Notes: generated from the sequence alone by a model not told the origin. A DNA stretch of 64,000 nucleotides from Berberis thunbergii (GCA_003290165.1 QNQO01009151.1:33022-97021), one strand, 5' to 3'. Counted from the first letter of the stretch, positions 1-12,341 are shown. Numbers and translations: made by a program.

Positions 1-628
1 CTCTGTTGTTGATCTCATATCAAACCGTCTCCTCTTCTACACCCAACAAAGCATTCAGCACTTTCGATGAGTTTAAATGTTGCATGAGCAATGACGACGA
101 AAAGCTCTGTATTTGTTCTTGAATCTGGATGAGAAGAGCAGTGAGGACGAGATCTCTGGTTTGTTCTTCTGAGGCTTGTGAAGGGCAAGAGTGGCTGGTT
201 TCTTCTTTGGAGTTGAAGGACCAGACCTGGGTTCCTTCTCTGGTTCGAACTTTCGCTAGTTTTCTCTCCTTCTCTGGTTTCTTGTTTGGAGCGAAAAACC
301 AAAAGTGAAAATAAAAAAATTAAGAATTGTTGATTTTGCCTCCAAATGATTCGCACGTGCCCAAAACCCACCCAGGCGCACGTGCCCAGGAGGGTCGAGG
401 CAGTCTCCCAGGCGCTCGACCTAGGCCAGCTAGAATTGTTGTTGTCCTTGAGTCTAAACAGTGTACAAATAAAAATTAATAAAAACTATGGTGTATGTTA
501 AACGAAAACAACGACGGGGGATAGAAAAGTCACAGGAAAGGCCTACTTTGTCATTTTCCCAATTTTTTAAGTACTTATTATTTATTCTATTTATTTTGAA
601 ATTGGAAACTTGTGAGGTGTATTGTCTC
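1..628. other. No recognised gene; flank of the copia element
   Basis: A minus-strand open frame of 118 codons (15-371) is rich in Arg, Ser and Gln and matches no family I know; it is probably chance. A GCACGTGCCC palindrome-type motif occurs twice 25 bases apart (353-362 and 378-387) within a GC-rich patch (345-432) that stands out from its AT-rich surroundings. The last five bases (624-628, GTCTC) are the target-site duplication of the element that follows. Confidence 0.5.
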
Positions 629-1342
629 TGTTGCACCTAGCGAAAGCGAAACAAATGCGTAACACAATTGATAGTTGCAAAAGAAAATAATAACTCCAAA
701 GTATAAACAAGGCAATGTAAAGTAAATGAAAATAAATAAAACGCATACCGCACAAACAATTTAACGTGGTTCGACAAGTTTGCCTATTTTCACGGGTAAA
801 GAGAATAGCTTCACTAGTGAGATCGAAAAATACAAATGGAGAGAGCTACACAACGTCAATGACCTTAAATACACACGTGTTTAAACGATACCACACATAT
901 ACGCACGGTGCGTATATCTATCTCAAACAAAACAAATGAATTCTCTCTCTCTTCATTTTTCTCTCTTCTCTCTCACCTATAAACAAAGGAAGGGGTTGAA
1001 AAACCCTTACTTCTCACAAAACTCACAAAGCTCACAAATGGAAGAACCATGTAGAGGAAAAAGGGGGAACCCCTTTTTTTATAGCCACCAAGGGCGGCGT
1101 AGTGAGGTTGTGATGGAGAGTTCCATCACCTTTTTCTCATTTCCCTTTTCTTCATTTCCAGCCAGATCCAACCAACAATCTAGCAATTCCATCCAACAAT
1201 CATCTTCATCCAGCTAACCCCCAACTTGATTCACTGCCGACAAGCAAGATCCAGCTTGATCTGCTGCCGAAAAACCGAAATTCAGGTTATTCTATAACTT
1301 TGATTTTCAATATTTTGCTATTGCTTTTTCCATATTTCAACA
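629..1342 (-). repeat. 3' LTR of the copia element
   Basis: It runs from TGTTGCACC to TTTCAACA on the plus strand and matches 5510-6238 along its whole length with scattered mismatches and small gaps. It lies at the 3' side of the minus-strand coding region. An open frame in the LTR (936-1217) has a relative in the other LTR (5922-6113), but it is LTR sequence and I do not call it a gene. Confidence 0.92.
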
Positions 1343-1356
1343 ATTCTCCACCTCGG
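1343..1356 (-). other. Polypurine tract of the copia element
   Basis: Read on the minus strand this is CCGAGGTGGAGAAT, directly before the 3' LTR. That is the expected place and composition for the plus-strand primer of a copia element. Confidence 0.75.
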
Positions 1357-1427
1357 TAAAGATTTCACAAATATGAGCCGATTACACAAGCATTATCCAT
1401 TTTTGCCCTTCACACCCCAAATGGGAT

Positions 1428-2890
1428 TCAACACACACGAAGGATATTGATCAAGTCCAAACAATGTTGGAACTTGATCCCATAAACTATCTTTGTCAAC
1501 ATATCTGCAGGATTCTTTTTGGTGTCAATATTCTTCAGTAAGATGTCACATTCTTCAATGATTTCTTGCACAAAGTTAAAATGAACATCAATGTGCTTTG
1601 TACGTGCATGATGAACTTGATTCTTCGCCAAGTAAATGGCACTCACACTATCACAGAAGACATCTAGATGATCTTGTACCACACCAAAGTCATCAAGCAA
1701 TCCTTGAAGTCAAATTGTTTCCTTAACGACTTCTGTAGCTTCCATATACTCGGCTTCAGTTGTAGACAACTGTAGACTGTAACGTAGATTTCCAACTTAC
1801 TGGTCTTTTAGCAAGAGTAAAGATATAATCAGTAGTTGAACATTGCTTATCCGGATCTCCTGCATAATCAAAATCCACATAACCAACACAATGTTGATCA
1901 TTACTCACGTCCTTCTCAAAAAGTAAACCAACACCTATTGTACCCAGGATGTACCGTAGAATCCATTTTACCGCTTCCCAGTGTCCTTTGTCTGGATCAT
2001 GGATATATCGACTTACCATACTGACTGCCTATGAAATGTTGGATTTCATACACACCATTGCATACATTAAGCTTCCCATTGCATTTGCATATGGCACTTG
2101 AGCCATATATTTTCATTCATCATTAGTACTAAGAGACATAGAAGCTGAAAGCTTAAAGTGAGGGGAAAATGTGTAATAACTGATTTTGTGTTGTCGTTCA
2201 TCCCAAATCGTTGTAACACCTTCTTCAAATACACTTGTTGAGACAAGCTCACATTTCCCTTCACCATGTCTCTTTGAATTTCCGTGTGAAGGATCTTCTT
2301 AGCTTCACCAAAATCATCTCAAACTGAGTTATCATCTGGCATTTCAACTTATCAATCTCATACTTGCTCTTGGAGGCTATAAGCATATCATCTACATATA
2401 AGAGCAAACATATAAAAGGAACCATCACAAAACTTTCATAAGTAAACACAATGATTATAATGGCTTCGAGTATACTTCTGACCTAGCATAAACTGATCAA
2501 ACCACTTGTACCACTATCTTGGAGACTACTTCAACCCGTACAAGGACTTGTTTAGTCTACACACATAATATTCTTTTACTGTATCCTTAAACCCACCTTG
2601 CTGAGTCCTATAGATCTCATATTTTAATTCACCATGCAAAAATGCAGTTTTCATATCTAATTGAGCTAACTCAAGATCAAATTATGCAACCAAGGCTAGC
2701 AAAATTCAGATGGAAGAACGTTTCACAACTAGATAAAAGACTTCATTGTAGTCTATACCCTCCTTCTGAGCATAACATTCTACAACTAACCTTGCCTTGA
2801 AGCCCACACCATCACTAAGAGATCCTTCTTTCTTTGTGTATACCCATTTGCACCCAATAGCTTTCTTACCTTTCGGTAAGCTACACAATT
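1428..2890 (-). pseudogene. Copia reverse transcriptase and RNase H, broken
   Basis: These are the C-terminal parts of the polyprotein. The reverse transcriptase begins near 2880 with a GCKWVYTKKEG block, and its catalytic YVDD lies in LLLYVDDMLIAS near 2400. RNase H follows with DFDYAGDPD near 1870, a VSWKSTLQST block near 1790, and the terminal KNPADMLTKIV near 1520. The fragments are spread over several frames, with stops between about 1710 and 1755, near 2030-2060 and between 2450 and 2700. In the family this enzyme copies element RNA into DNA inside Gag particles. No intact product is possible here. Confidence 0.88.
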
Positions 2891-2949
2891 CTCATGTTTC
2901 ATTCTTGTGAAGAGATGCAATCTCTTCATCCTAGCCTTCTGCCATTGTT

Positions 2950-4570
2950 CACCGTCGGTACTTTGAATTGCTTATTTATAGGTAGAAGGCTCTTCATCCT
3001 TAACTATTGGAAGTGCATAGGCGACACAATCACTAAACCTTTGAGGACGTTTTATATTCCTCTTTGGCCTACTTATTGTAGTTGACTTTTGAATTGGAGT
3101 CTCTGGAACATCATCAACTAAATCTACTACAGTCTCACTATTTGTGTCATCATCTGCACCCACTGTGGAATCAGTAGGTACTACATCTATATATACAAGA
3201 CTAACTGAAACACGTAGAGTAGCATCAATCTCCACCTGCTGCGAATTCTCTATATTCGAACTTTCCACCTGCTGAGAGTTCTTCAGCTTCAACATAGAAG
3301 CCTCATCAAAAGTCACATCCCTGCTAATAAAAATCTTCTTGGATTCAGGAACCCACAACTGATAGCCTTTTACACCATCCACAAAACCCAAGAAAATAGC
3401 TTTCTTGGCTTGAGGATCTAACTTACTTTCTTGAACATAAAAGTAAGTAGGACAACCAATGATATGTAATCTATCAAAATCATTAGCGAGATTCTCAGAC
3501 CATACCTAGATAGTTGTTTTTCCATCGATCGCTGCCTCATGCAGCCTGTTGATGAGATGACAGACATATGTCATAGCCTCATCGCAAAATATTTTGCCCA
3601 ATCCAGCATTGGACAACATACATCGAACCTTCTCCAGCAATGTACTGTTCAAGCGTTCTATCACCCCATTCTGATGCGAAGTACCTCTAACCGTGAAGTA
3701 TCCGATAATTCTATCATCCTGACAAACTTGCAAGAACAGATCAACTTTGTATCCACCTCCATTATCTGAACGAAGTCTTCTGATCTTTCTGCCAGTCCGA
3801 GTTTCAATAATTTTTTTTCCACTTCAGAAACACATTTAAGACTTCATCTTTATGCTTTATGGTGTACACCCACACACGTCTTGAATAATCATATACAAAA
3901 GTGACGAAATAGCGCATATTTTCAATGATGCTTGCTTGGCAGGTCCCTAAACGTCCGAGTGAACATAATCAAGAGTCCCATGAGTACGATAGTGGTGACA
4001 AACTTGACTCTTGTCTGCTTGACTATTATACAATGTTCACAAAGTTCTAACTTGCTAGTCTTAGCACCTTTTGACAAACCTTGTTTTACAAGAGTTGGCA
4101 TATTCTTCATACCAACATGCCCTAAACACACGGGCCACAATCTGGAGTATCACAAGTAGTGCTTGCAGTCTCATTATCTGCAACATCAACCATAATTGTA
4201 TTCCCAGTCATGAAATACAAATTACATTTTTTGATTGCCTTCATCACCACCATTGCACCAGACACAACCTTGAGAACACCATCACACCATCAAACATTGT
4301 TATCTTTTAACCTTTGGTATCCAAGGAACCCACAGAGATAAGATTCTTCTTGAAAGTAGGAACATACCTGACCTTTTTCAAATCCTGAACTATACCATGA
4401 AACATCTTGAGCCGGATTGTACCTATCCCTTCTGTTTTTCATACCTTATCATTACCCATCAGAATAGCTCCACCATCTAGCATTTTAAAGTTAAAAAACT
4501 AGTCCCAATGGAGACACATATGATAAGTGCAACCCAAATCAACAATCCGCTCGTCAATGGAACACATTAA
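2950..4570 (-). pseudogene. Copia protease and integrase, broken
   Basis: Near 4535 the protease site reads DLGCTYH where the family has D-S-G, so the active-site serine is lost. The integrase zinc region (4140-3990) keeps LGHVGMKN and CEHCIIVKQ, but the first zinc histidine is replaced. The core block near 3660-3560 has QNGVIERLN and LLEKVRCMLSNAGLG. The C-terminal block near 3390-3310 (KGYQLWVPESKKIFISRDV) is typical of copia integrases. Frameshifts and stops separate the blocks. Integrase would normally join element DNA to the host chromosome. Confidence 0.85.
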
Positions 4571-4668
4571 CGTTAATATAGATAAGGAATACTTATCAGA
4601 ATCTTAAACACTACGCTCGGCAACATTCACATTGGTGCGTTTCTTCTCATTTTCTTTGGCTTTTACTT

Positions 4669-5452
4669 TTAGACAATCTTTGACTCAATGCCATTTTTAT
4701 GACAGTAAGCGCATTCATTTATCACCAGAGCCTTTGACCCACTTCTCGATTTGGATCGAGATTTATCTCTTTTAAAGCCATATTTTTTACTTTTCGATCT
4801 TCCTTTCGCAGTCAATACTTCAAACGCTACATCCCTATGGACTTTGACGTCCATCTTCCTATTCTCATAATTGAGCAACGCTGTAGCAATCTCATCATAA
4901 TTTAATGATTTTTTTCCCGTTAACAAAGTTGTCATGAGATGCTCATATTTAAGGGAATTCAAAAGGCACAAAACCTTATAATTCTCCAGAACAATTTCTT
5001 TTAAATTCAATAGGTCGACAATTAGCCTATTGAATTCATCCATATGCTTAGACAAAGTAATATTTTGTCTCATATTCATTAAAAAATATGCTCAATGACG
5101 AAGAATTTATTTTGAATACTCTTCGTCATATACTTGTCTTCCAACTCTTTTCATAATACTTTAGCGGAGGTTTCATTCACAACGAAGTATATTATTCCTT
5201 CGCTAAACACAGTCGAATAAACCCACATGCTTGCCGATTAAACTTGTTCCAAACTTTTTCTCCCTTGGCGTCCGACTTATCTCCTAAAACATTATCTAAA
5301 TTTTGTTGTGTGAGCACATCCAATACTTCACGTTGCCACATGCCGAAATTGTTCTTCCCGTTGAACTTTTTGAATTTACCGACTGTAGCGGTAATCATTT
5401 TCGAATTGGAACTTGAACTTGATGTCTCTGTCATGTTCTTCAATACCTTCAT
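4669..5452 (-). pseudogene. Copia gag, broken
   Basis: The N-terminal part (5452-5192) has FKKFNGKNNFGMWQREV, the usual start of copia Gag. The second part (5079-4669) is a UBN2-type Gag region, with DEFNRLIVDL and LLNSLKYEHLMTTLL, followed by a Lys/Arg/Ser-rich stretch and the start of a CCHC zinc knuckle (CAYCHKNG). At least one frameshift or stop lies between 5190 and 5080. Gag would form the particle that packages element RNA. Confidence 0.87.
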
Positions 5453-5490
5453 GCAAAACTACCAATTCACAAACGAACCCTAGGAAATGA

Positions 5491-5506
5491 CCTGGTTCTG
5501 ATACCA
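5491..5506 (-). other. Primer-binding site (initiator Met tRNA)
   Basis: On the minus strand it reads TGGTATCAGAACCAGG, just inside the 5' LTR. The first bases are the standard complement of the 3' end of plant initiator methionine tRNA. The site fixes the inner border of the LTR at 5510. Confidence 0.88.
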
Positions 5507-5509
5507 ATT

Positions 5510-6238
5510 TGTTTCGCCTTGCAAAAACAAAACAAATGCGGCACATAATTGATAGTTGCAATAGAAAGTAATAATTCAAAGTATAAACAAGACAATGAAA
5601 AGTAAATGAAAATAAATAAAATGCATACCGCACAAACAATTTAACGTGGTTTGACAAGTTTGCCTAAGTCGACGGGCAAAAAGAATTGCTTCAATAGTGA
5701 GATAGAAAAATACAAATGAAGAGAACTACACAACGTCAATAACTTTAAATACACAAGTATCTTAGTGACACCATCCTTATATGCAGGGTGTGCATATCTC
5801 TCACGAACAATACAAATGAATTTTTTTTTCTCTCCTCACTTTTCTCTCTTCTCTTTCATGTACAAACAAAGGAAGGGGGTCGAAGAACCCTAACTTCTCA
5901 CAAAACTCACAAAGCTCACAAATGGAAGAACCATGGAGAAGAAGAAGGGTGAAACCCTTCTTTTATAGCCAACAAGGGCTGTGGAGTGAGATGATGATGG
6001 AGAGTTCCATCACCTTCCACCGTTTTCTTCTCCTTTTCTCACCTTCCTCACTTCCAGCCAGATCCAACCAACAATCAAACAATTCCAGCCGACAATCATT
6101 TTCATATAGCTAACCTCCAGCTTGATTCACTGTCAACAAGCGAGATTTAGTTTGATCTACTATCGACAAGTAGAAATCCAGGTTCTTCTTCAACTCTGTT
6201 TTTCAATATTTTTTTTGTTGTTTTTTTGTATTTCAATA
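5510..6238 (-). repeat. 5' LTR of the copia element
   Basis: It matches 629-1342. It begins TGTTTCGCC on the plus strand and ends TTTCAATA, where the expected terminal CA has mutated. The GTCTC target duplication follows at 6239-6243. In element orientation it would carry the promoter. Confidence 0.92.
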
Positions 6239-6243
6239 GTCTC

Positions 6244-6977
6244 AACCAAAAAAGACAAACTGGAAGCAATTTATACAAATCTATTTAATAACTTAATTTG
6301 CTGGAATATAATTTGAAAACTTGAAGCCCCATGGATTCTTAAGGCAACCTAGTAATATTTAAGAAACAAGGTTTCATTTGTTCTTTGAACCATAAAATGC
6401 CAATGGTAGGGTAGCTTGTCAAACCCAGTAAACACTTAAATCAATAGTCGTAATAACTTCATAGAATAACTTGCTCAGGAACAAATTACTATAGATTAAA
6501 AGAGCAAAAATTGGTATTTTTTACCCCATGTTTTCTAAAATAATCATATTACTAAAACACTCCATCTATGGGGTTATGTTTTCTGAAAATCATGAATTAA
6601 TAGAACACCACCAATTGTCCCTAGATGTTGGCTTAAAATTAAATGAATTTAATGAATTTTGGTCTGAAATAGGCAAGCCAAACCCCAAGACTCGTGCAAA
6701 TAGTATATATATATATAGACTATATAGATTAAAACTAATAGAACTTTCAAAATGATTCAATTTTTTGGCTGATGTCATGAATGTCAAAAGGAAATTGTAT
6801 CTAATCATATCTATCTATTTATAAACTGAAAAGAATGTCAAAGATTGTATATTGCATTCACATGCACCTAGAAAACCTTATACTCAATTAAATTTTCTTA
6901 TGCATTCCTCTATGTAGTGTTAAGATGATACAATATGAGTTCATGTCTATCAAACCAACTGCATCATGTAGTCTACT
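6244..6977. other. AT-rich stretch, nothing recognised
   Basis: I see no coding motif and no paired repeat. A short (TA)n run lies at 6704-6715. Open frames here are short and have no recognisable protein family. Confidence 0.4.
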
Positions 6978-8640
6978 AGGGTATTCCCGTGCTGTTGGCA
7001 CGATAAAAATCTAACATGATAAATAAAGTTTATTTTACTTTAAATATCAAAATAAATAAATATCAAAATGTTGGGTATAGGAATCGAACCCATGCACTCT
7101 TATTGGAGATTGATTAAAGGTAAGACATAAATGATAACTTTAAGTCAAAACCGTTAGATGAAACGAATCTCAATCATGAACTATGTTTATCCACAAACTA
7201 ATATCTTGGTGCTTTGAGTGCCATGTGATATGTTAGATTCTTATATTCGGGCAAATCTCAGCCTTCTTTTATCTTCAACCTCACCATTTTGATTTGTAAT
7301 ATAGATTAGGGTATTTTCGGTACCACTGGCATGATAAAAGTTTAACATGAAAATAGAGTTTATTCCACTTTAAATATTAAAATGTTGGGTATGAGAATCG
7401 AACCCATGCACTCTTGGTGCTTTAAGTTCTATGTGATCCATTAGATTCATATATTTGGGTAAATCTCAACCATATTTTATGTCCAACCTAAAACACTATC
7501 TTGATTTGTAATATAGACTAGTGTACTCCCCGTGCCTTCGACACTCAACTTTAGCTAGGGATATTTCAATCCTATGCTAACATAAATTTCAGCCAAACAC
7601 CCTCCACCCCCCTCTCTGTCCTAATATTGAAAATACGTAGACGTGAAGTTCATTAGATTACAATTATTATTTTGAAAAAATGCATACGGCGTGAAATGCA
7701 TATTTAAAACTTTAAGCATTTGTATTAATGATTGGTTTCATTGGAAATATATTTAAAAAAACATTTCAGCCATACCAAGTTTACTAAATCTGATAGCTAA
7801 AAAGATACTTATGATGATTTGCATTAAAAAAACACAAAAAATGTACTTTTCCGCAACATGCATTCCCCCAACCTTTTCACATTTTTGTTCATTTTTCTTG
7901 ATAGTTATCTAGGGTATTCTCCATGCCATTGGCATTCCACATTTTTTTTGCTAAATATCATGTACTTAACACCCTCACCACCATCCTCAATTTCTTCTTC
8001 AATCAGTTTTGAAGTGCAAGCCTATTCTAAGGTAAAAAATATATATAATATAAACTTTAGGGTTAGACTCGATCAAAATTTGATTCAGTATGAAGTCGAG
8101 AGTGAATTCTCACCTAAATCTTGAATTCGCCAAAACATGAAGTTCAAGACTTTTGTTTAAATGCGCATTAAGATTTCTGTCTCATTTTTTTTTTCATGGG
8201 ATGATCAACCAGTCTCATTTATTTGAAAAATACTAACGACATAAAATGCATTATACGTTATTTAGCAATAAAATAGATATTTTTACAATTTTAGCGTTTG
8301 TATTGATCATTGATTTCATTGGAAAGATCTTCAAAAATGCATTCCATTGATACCAAGTTTACCAAAATTCGACAACCAAGTAAATAGTTATGACAATTTT
8401 AATTGTGAGAAAAAAACACACACAACTTTCTCTCCCGTCCACATGTACATTCCACCAATTTTTTTTCACTATTTTCCCTTTTCATTTCCCTTATAGTTGT
8501 GTTATATTCATAAACATGCCATTATAGGAAATGAATCTCAACACTTAACATATTTCCCAGCTTTCAATCCTAGCCATCTTTTAGCTCAAATTCTTTAAAA
8601 CACCATTCTGATTTGTAAGATAGACTATAGAAGCACGATA
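6978..8640. repeat. Cluster of diverged repeat copies
   Basis: At least two related units follow each other. One starts near 6978 (GGGTATTCCCGTGCTG) and ends with TTGATTTGTAATATAGA near 7305. The next starts at 7308 (GGGTATTTTCGGTACC) and ends with the same words near 7528. Further partial starts appear near 7532 and 7909, and a related end near 8605-8630. Units one and two both contain a GAATCGAACCCATGCACTC motif near 7081 and 7396; its reverse complement resembles a pol III B box. Unit one has about 110 extra bases after that motif. I cannot assign the family. Confidence 0.6.
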
Positions 8641-9106
8641 TTCCAACCAGAGCACAAGGTGCATGAGTCTTCACAAGTGGAGTTGGTGATGATAATAATG
8701 ATGGAAGGAACACTGGTCGTTACATGATGAACTAACTGAGTTTCTCGTTCAATTTTGTCAAGAACTTACTTACGACAGATATAACAAGAAGAGGGTTCTC
8801 CAGATTGGACAACATGACCAGTATCGAAAATTTCTACAACTTCATGAATCTTTTTGCTTAGATCAACTTCCTTGCCAAGTTCATGACGTATTTGCTGATC
8901 TATTTTTCTGGAACATTTTATCCTTTGCCTCATGAAGGAATAACAGTGACTTCTAGCATTGTTTTAAATCTTCCCACAAAGATTTGGTCCGCAATATAAA
9001 TCACATGATGATTTGACATATTTCGCGAAAGACCTTTTGAGCAAACTTGTGAAGTTCCCTACTTTACCATCCCGAGTACGACATGCATGTGTGTAGGGCT
9101 ACATGA
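8641..9106. other. No recognised gene
   Basis: This is unique-looking sequence with no long open frame and no motif I can name. It lies between the diverged repeats and the tail of a LINE fragment. Confidence 0.35.
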
Positions 9107-9665
9107 TTCTTTTTTAATTTTAATTTTTTTTTCAAATTTTAAATATTATAACATTTTATCATATGAAGTTTAGAATCTATCTATGAACAAATACAAAGTC
9201 CAGAGGCCCTAATTACAACAACAAGAGGTTATTAAACCAAAATGGCACCCCCATACGGTAAAGTCTTAGAACCAAACTCCTTCGAAACTAAAGTAACCGG
9301 AGCAACAAAGAAAGGCAATCACATCCATCACCGCCCTTTCTTCTTAGGAGTCACAATAGTGTAGTTATTTGTCTATTTCCAAAAACCCAGACAATTGCAT
9401 GAGGAATATGAGAGACCATACCACCTTTATTCTTCCTCTAGAGAAAGCTTGGCATTTCCACTCATGCAAAACATCAACAATAGAACATGAAAAAACCCCA
9501 ATCTACCCCACAAGCACCAAGCTAGCAAAGTCACAATAGAGAAAAAGATGATCCACAAGGACCAAGGAAGTGACATCAAATGAAACTAGCTTACAATGGA
9601 GAAGAAGATGATATTGAGTCTCCATATCACACATGACACAACCCGCATCCACTCCCAGCCCTAGA
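9107..9665 (-). mobile_element. 5'-truncated 3' end of an L1-type LINE
   Basis: Read on the minus strand, the frame near 9650-9610 gives a C-x2-C then H-x3-HC cluster (GCVMCDMETQYHLLLHC). This is the zinc-binding zf-RVT region at the end of plant L1 reverse transcriptase proteins. The frame continues through a Trp-rich stretch (VLHEWKCQAFSRGRIKVVW) typical of the same tail. An A-rich tail follows at 9140-9107. No upstream reverse transcriptase is present, as expected for 5' truncation during target-primed insertion. Confidence 0.65.
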
Positions 9666-10603
9666 GAGCACTCATCATTGTTTTATATAAACCATTTTGC
9701 AATTCAAGTACTTCTTCAATCAGGGCAATCAAGGTTGGTGTAATATTTTTTTGACATCTTTTTACATTTTCCAATGAACCTCCATTAGATTTTGGATTCA
9801 ATCATTTTAATTTTCTTTCATTTTCAACTCAAAAAAAGAAGAAGTTATTTTGGAGGTGTAACACTTGTAGAAAGGATATTAATAAGGAGTCACCAAGCAT
9901 TCTAGATGCATTACCAAAAAGAATCAACACAACACGCCTAGTTGACTACAATTAAGAAAATTATGTCCTTATTGTTATAGACATACTGTTCATGTGAAGA
10001 TAACGACATAGATAAAAGAAAATAATTTATTTCTGTATTGCCAACGGCAAGTCGTTGACACGCTAGAGCCTTTTTCCAAATAGTAAAGATTTTAGTGGGG
10101 TAGCCCTCGTATTGACTAACATTTGACCTTGGGGCGCTCTGAAGAGAGAATAGATCCTTGGTGGTGCACCGACAACAGAGATTCATTTATTTATTTATAG
10201 GGCATTGGGGTAAAATGATTTTTTTGGGATTTGAGTCTCAATTTATGGTTAATTTTTGTCATCTTTGAACGTCTCTCTCCGTGCATCCTCCACCATTCAA
10301 AAGCAATTATTTTCATATTTTTCTCCATCTCTTTACAAGTCTATTTTTTCCATCTCTGCACGTCTCTCTTCGTGCATCCTCATCCATTCTCTCTCCCTTT
10401 ATCTCTCTTCGTCCGTCCCAAATCCAAAATTTCCTTCCCTTGTTAAAAAGATTTTGATATGGATGGTAGGTACCATTTAAAACTCTTGAATGAATGCATA
10501 CCATTTTATGACATGCAAACACTTTGCAATGCATAAAAAATCAATTGGATGGTAAGCAAACAATTTTGAATCAATGCTTACCATACAATTGGATGGTAGG
10601 CAT
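9666..10603. other. AT-rich stretch, no gene recognised
   Basis: The only open frames are short (for example minus 10186-9938, 82 codons) and match nothing I know. Short ATGGTAGG/ATGCATACC words recur from 10455 to 10600 and continue after 11702, so this low-complexity patch was split by the hAT insertion. GTAGGCAT at 10596-10603 is the left copy of the target duplication of that element. Confidence 0.45.
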
Positions 10604-11693
10604 TAGAGCTGGGTTGGTCCAGTTAACCGGCCCGAAAAGCCAATACCAAGGCCCGAAAGAGGCTTTTAAAAATTAGATTTCACATACTGGGCCCGGACCT
10701 CGTGAGGCTGGTTAACCGGGGTCCCAGGTAACTAAAATTTCGAGCTAGACCGGTCCAGTCTTGATCCAATCCCTTTCAGCCAAACGCCAGGCCCAGTATA
10801 AGATTTTTTTATTATCAAACATCTCTCCCTCCCCTCTCCCCTCTCCCCTCTACTTCTTCTTCCAACAACTCCTCTTCTTTTTCTACAACTCGTACCAAAG
10901 TGAACCACACTGAAACCATAGAAACCGATCAACCAAAGATCTTCTGCTCCATCCTCCAGCCTACATCAAACCTCCTTCTACTCCCTCCTTCTTCAATGGC
11001 GGCCTTCGTTGAACCTCTTCCAATCCTCTTTTTTCCATTTGCTATTACTTCACTTTCATCAACACTTCAACTTTACAATGGTGTAGAGGAAGGCTTGATT
11101 TAAAGAGAATGTGTGGAAGCTTAAAGCTGGAATGGTAGGCAAAAAGGTGAGTAGTACTGCTGCAGTGGAAGCCGTGGAGGAGTCAAAACAATCGATGAAG
11201 TGGTACCTGCTGGTGGTTGTGATGGGAGTGGAGTGGTGGCTTTGTAGGAGAAGTTGGAAAGAGATGAGGGATTACGAAGGTGAATAGCGGGGGTTTGGTC
11301 AGAGATGGAAAGGGGTTCACTGGAGGTGGAGTCAAGAAAGGTGGAGTGAGCGAAGGTAGTTGGAGTGAGCAACGAGGAGGTGGTAACGCGCATAGACTGC
11401 TTCCTTCATGAGCCGCCCACTCTTCTTCCTTCTCTGTTACTTTCCCTAAAGAAAGAAAATAGTGCATCTTAAAGAGCCAATTGGGCCATTGAAATTGGGT
11501 TGGTTCTCTAGGGTTTACGAACATAAACTATTGAAATCGGGTTGGTTAACCAATGGGTTTTGAACATTAGAACTAAAGAGGACCAAGAATTTTAGTCCAG
11601 TCCAATTTTTATGACCGAACTTAAAAAAAGTGTTTACAAGACTGACTCGGACCGACCTAAATGGTCCATTTTTTTCGGTCTGAAACAACCCTA
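10604..11693. mobile_element. Non-autonomous hAT element
   Basis: The left end TAGAGCTGGGTTGGTCC and the reverse complement of the right end, TAGGGTTGTTTCAGACC, form short imperfect terminal inverted repeats of hAT type. The flanks carry a perfect 8-bp target duplication, GTAGGCAT, at 10596-10603 and 11694-11701; eight bases is the hAT signature. Subterminal sequence is rich in GGTTAACCGG and GGTCCGAG-type words, also common in plant hAT elements. The 1090-bp interior has no transposase. A minus-strand open frame of 113 codons (11524-11183) is low-complexity Pro/Ser/Thr-rich and unassigned. Confidence 0.82.
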
Positions 11694-11895
11694 GTAGGCA
11701 TTAGATTAAAATGCTTGCAGGGTCTGAAAAACCAATTGAATTTTTTTTTTGAATTAATGCATACCATATAATGGGATGGTATTCATGGTATGCATGCAAA
11801 CACTTGCAGGGTTGGAAAAACCAAGTGTGTGGAGAGTTTGTCTTAATTTTATGATATAGCTTGTGCTAGTTATTCATGTGGTGATAGATAGGCAT

Positions 11896-12341
11896 TGTTG
11901 GATGTAAATAGTATTATTCACTAATTTATTTTATATGAGAATAAAGGGAGCACATCTCTATGTGTGTGCCTCCCCTATTTTTATTCTTATTATTCTCTCT
12001 CTTCTTCCACTATTTCTTTCTACAAATTTCTCTCTTCAGAGTTGAGATAATATCTATTAGAACTAGGATATTTATTAATATTAGGAATAGCAGTATTTTA
12101 GCAATATTAGGCATTCAAATATTCTGGTAATAAGTATTCCAATTAGGATTCTCGTATTTGTTTCCTATTAGGTTTATAGTTTGATTAAGAAGGTAAATTA
12201 GTTATAAATACTACATTGGTTTCCCATTGTTAGTTGGTTGATTGAATAAAAATTATTGGTTGTTAGTTTATTACATTTATTGTTTATTTCGTTATTTTCG
12301 TTTACTGCAATTTCTTTTATATTATTAAATAGAATCTATCA
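11896..12341 (+). repeat. 5' LTR of the remnant
   Basis: It starts TGTTGGATG and ends TCTATCA, with standard TG...CA ends. A TATA-like TTATAAATACT lies near 12200. The border is fixed by the primer-binding site two bases downstream. Confidence 0.72.

Larger units (their letters stand above)
629..6238 (-). mobile_element. Complete, degenerate Ty1/copia LTR retrotransposon
   Basis: The element has two LTRs, a primer-binding site, a purine tract and the copia domain order gag, protease, integrase, reverse transcriptase, RNase H, all read on the minus strand. A perfect 5-bp target duplication, GTCTC, lies at 624-628 and 6239-6243. The coding region is broken by many stops and frameshifts, so it is not autonomous. 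The LTRs have visibly diverged by substitutions and small gaps, so the insertion is not recent. The domain wording is closest to the Tnt1-type plant copia polyprotein. Confidence 0.93.

Noticed and set aside
15..371. Minus frame of 118 codons
   Set aside because: Biased composition, no recognised domain, no splice or promoter support.
936..1217. Plus frame shared in part with 5922-6113
   Set aside because: Both lie in the LTRs of the copia element; similarity reflects LTR identity, not a conserved gene.
7075..7100. tRNA-like B-box motif
   Set aside because: No cloverleaf, no A box and no acceptor stem pairing could be found around it; not a tRNA gene.
11121..11524. Two overlapping minus frames in the hAT interior
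   Set aside because: Pro/Ser/Thr-rich low complexity with no transposase motif; kept only as a note in the element.
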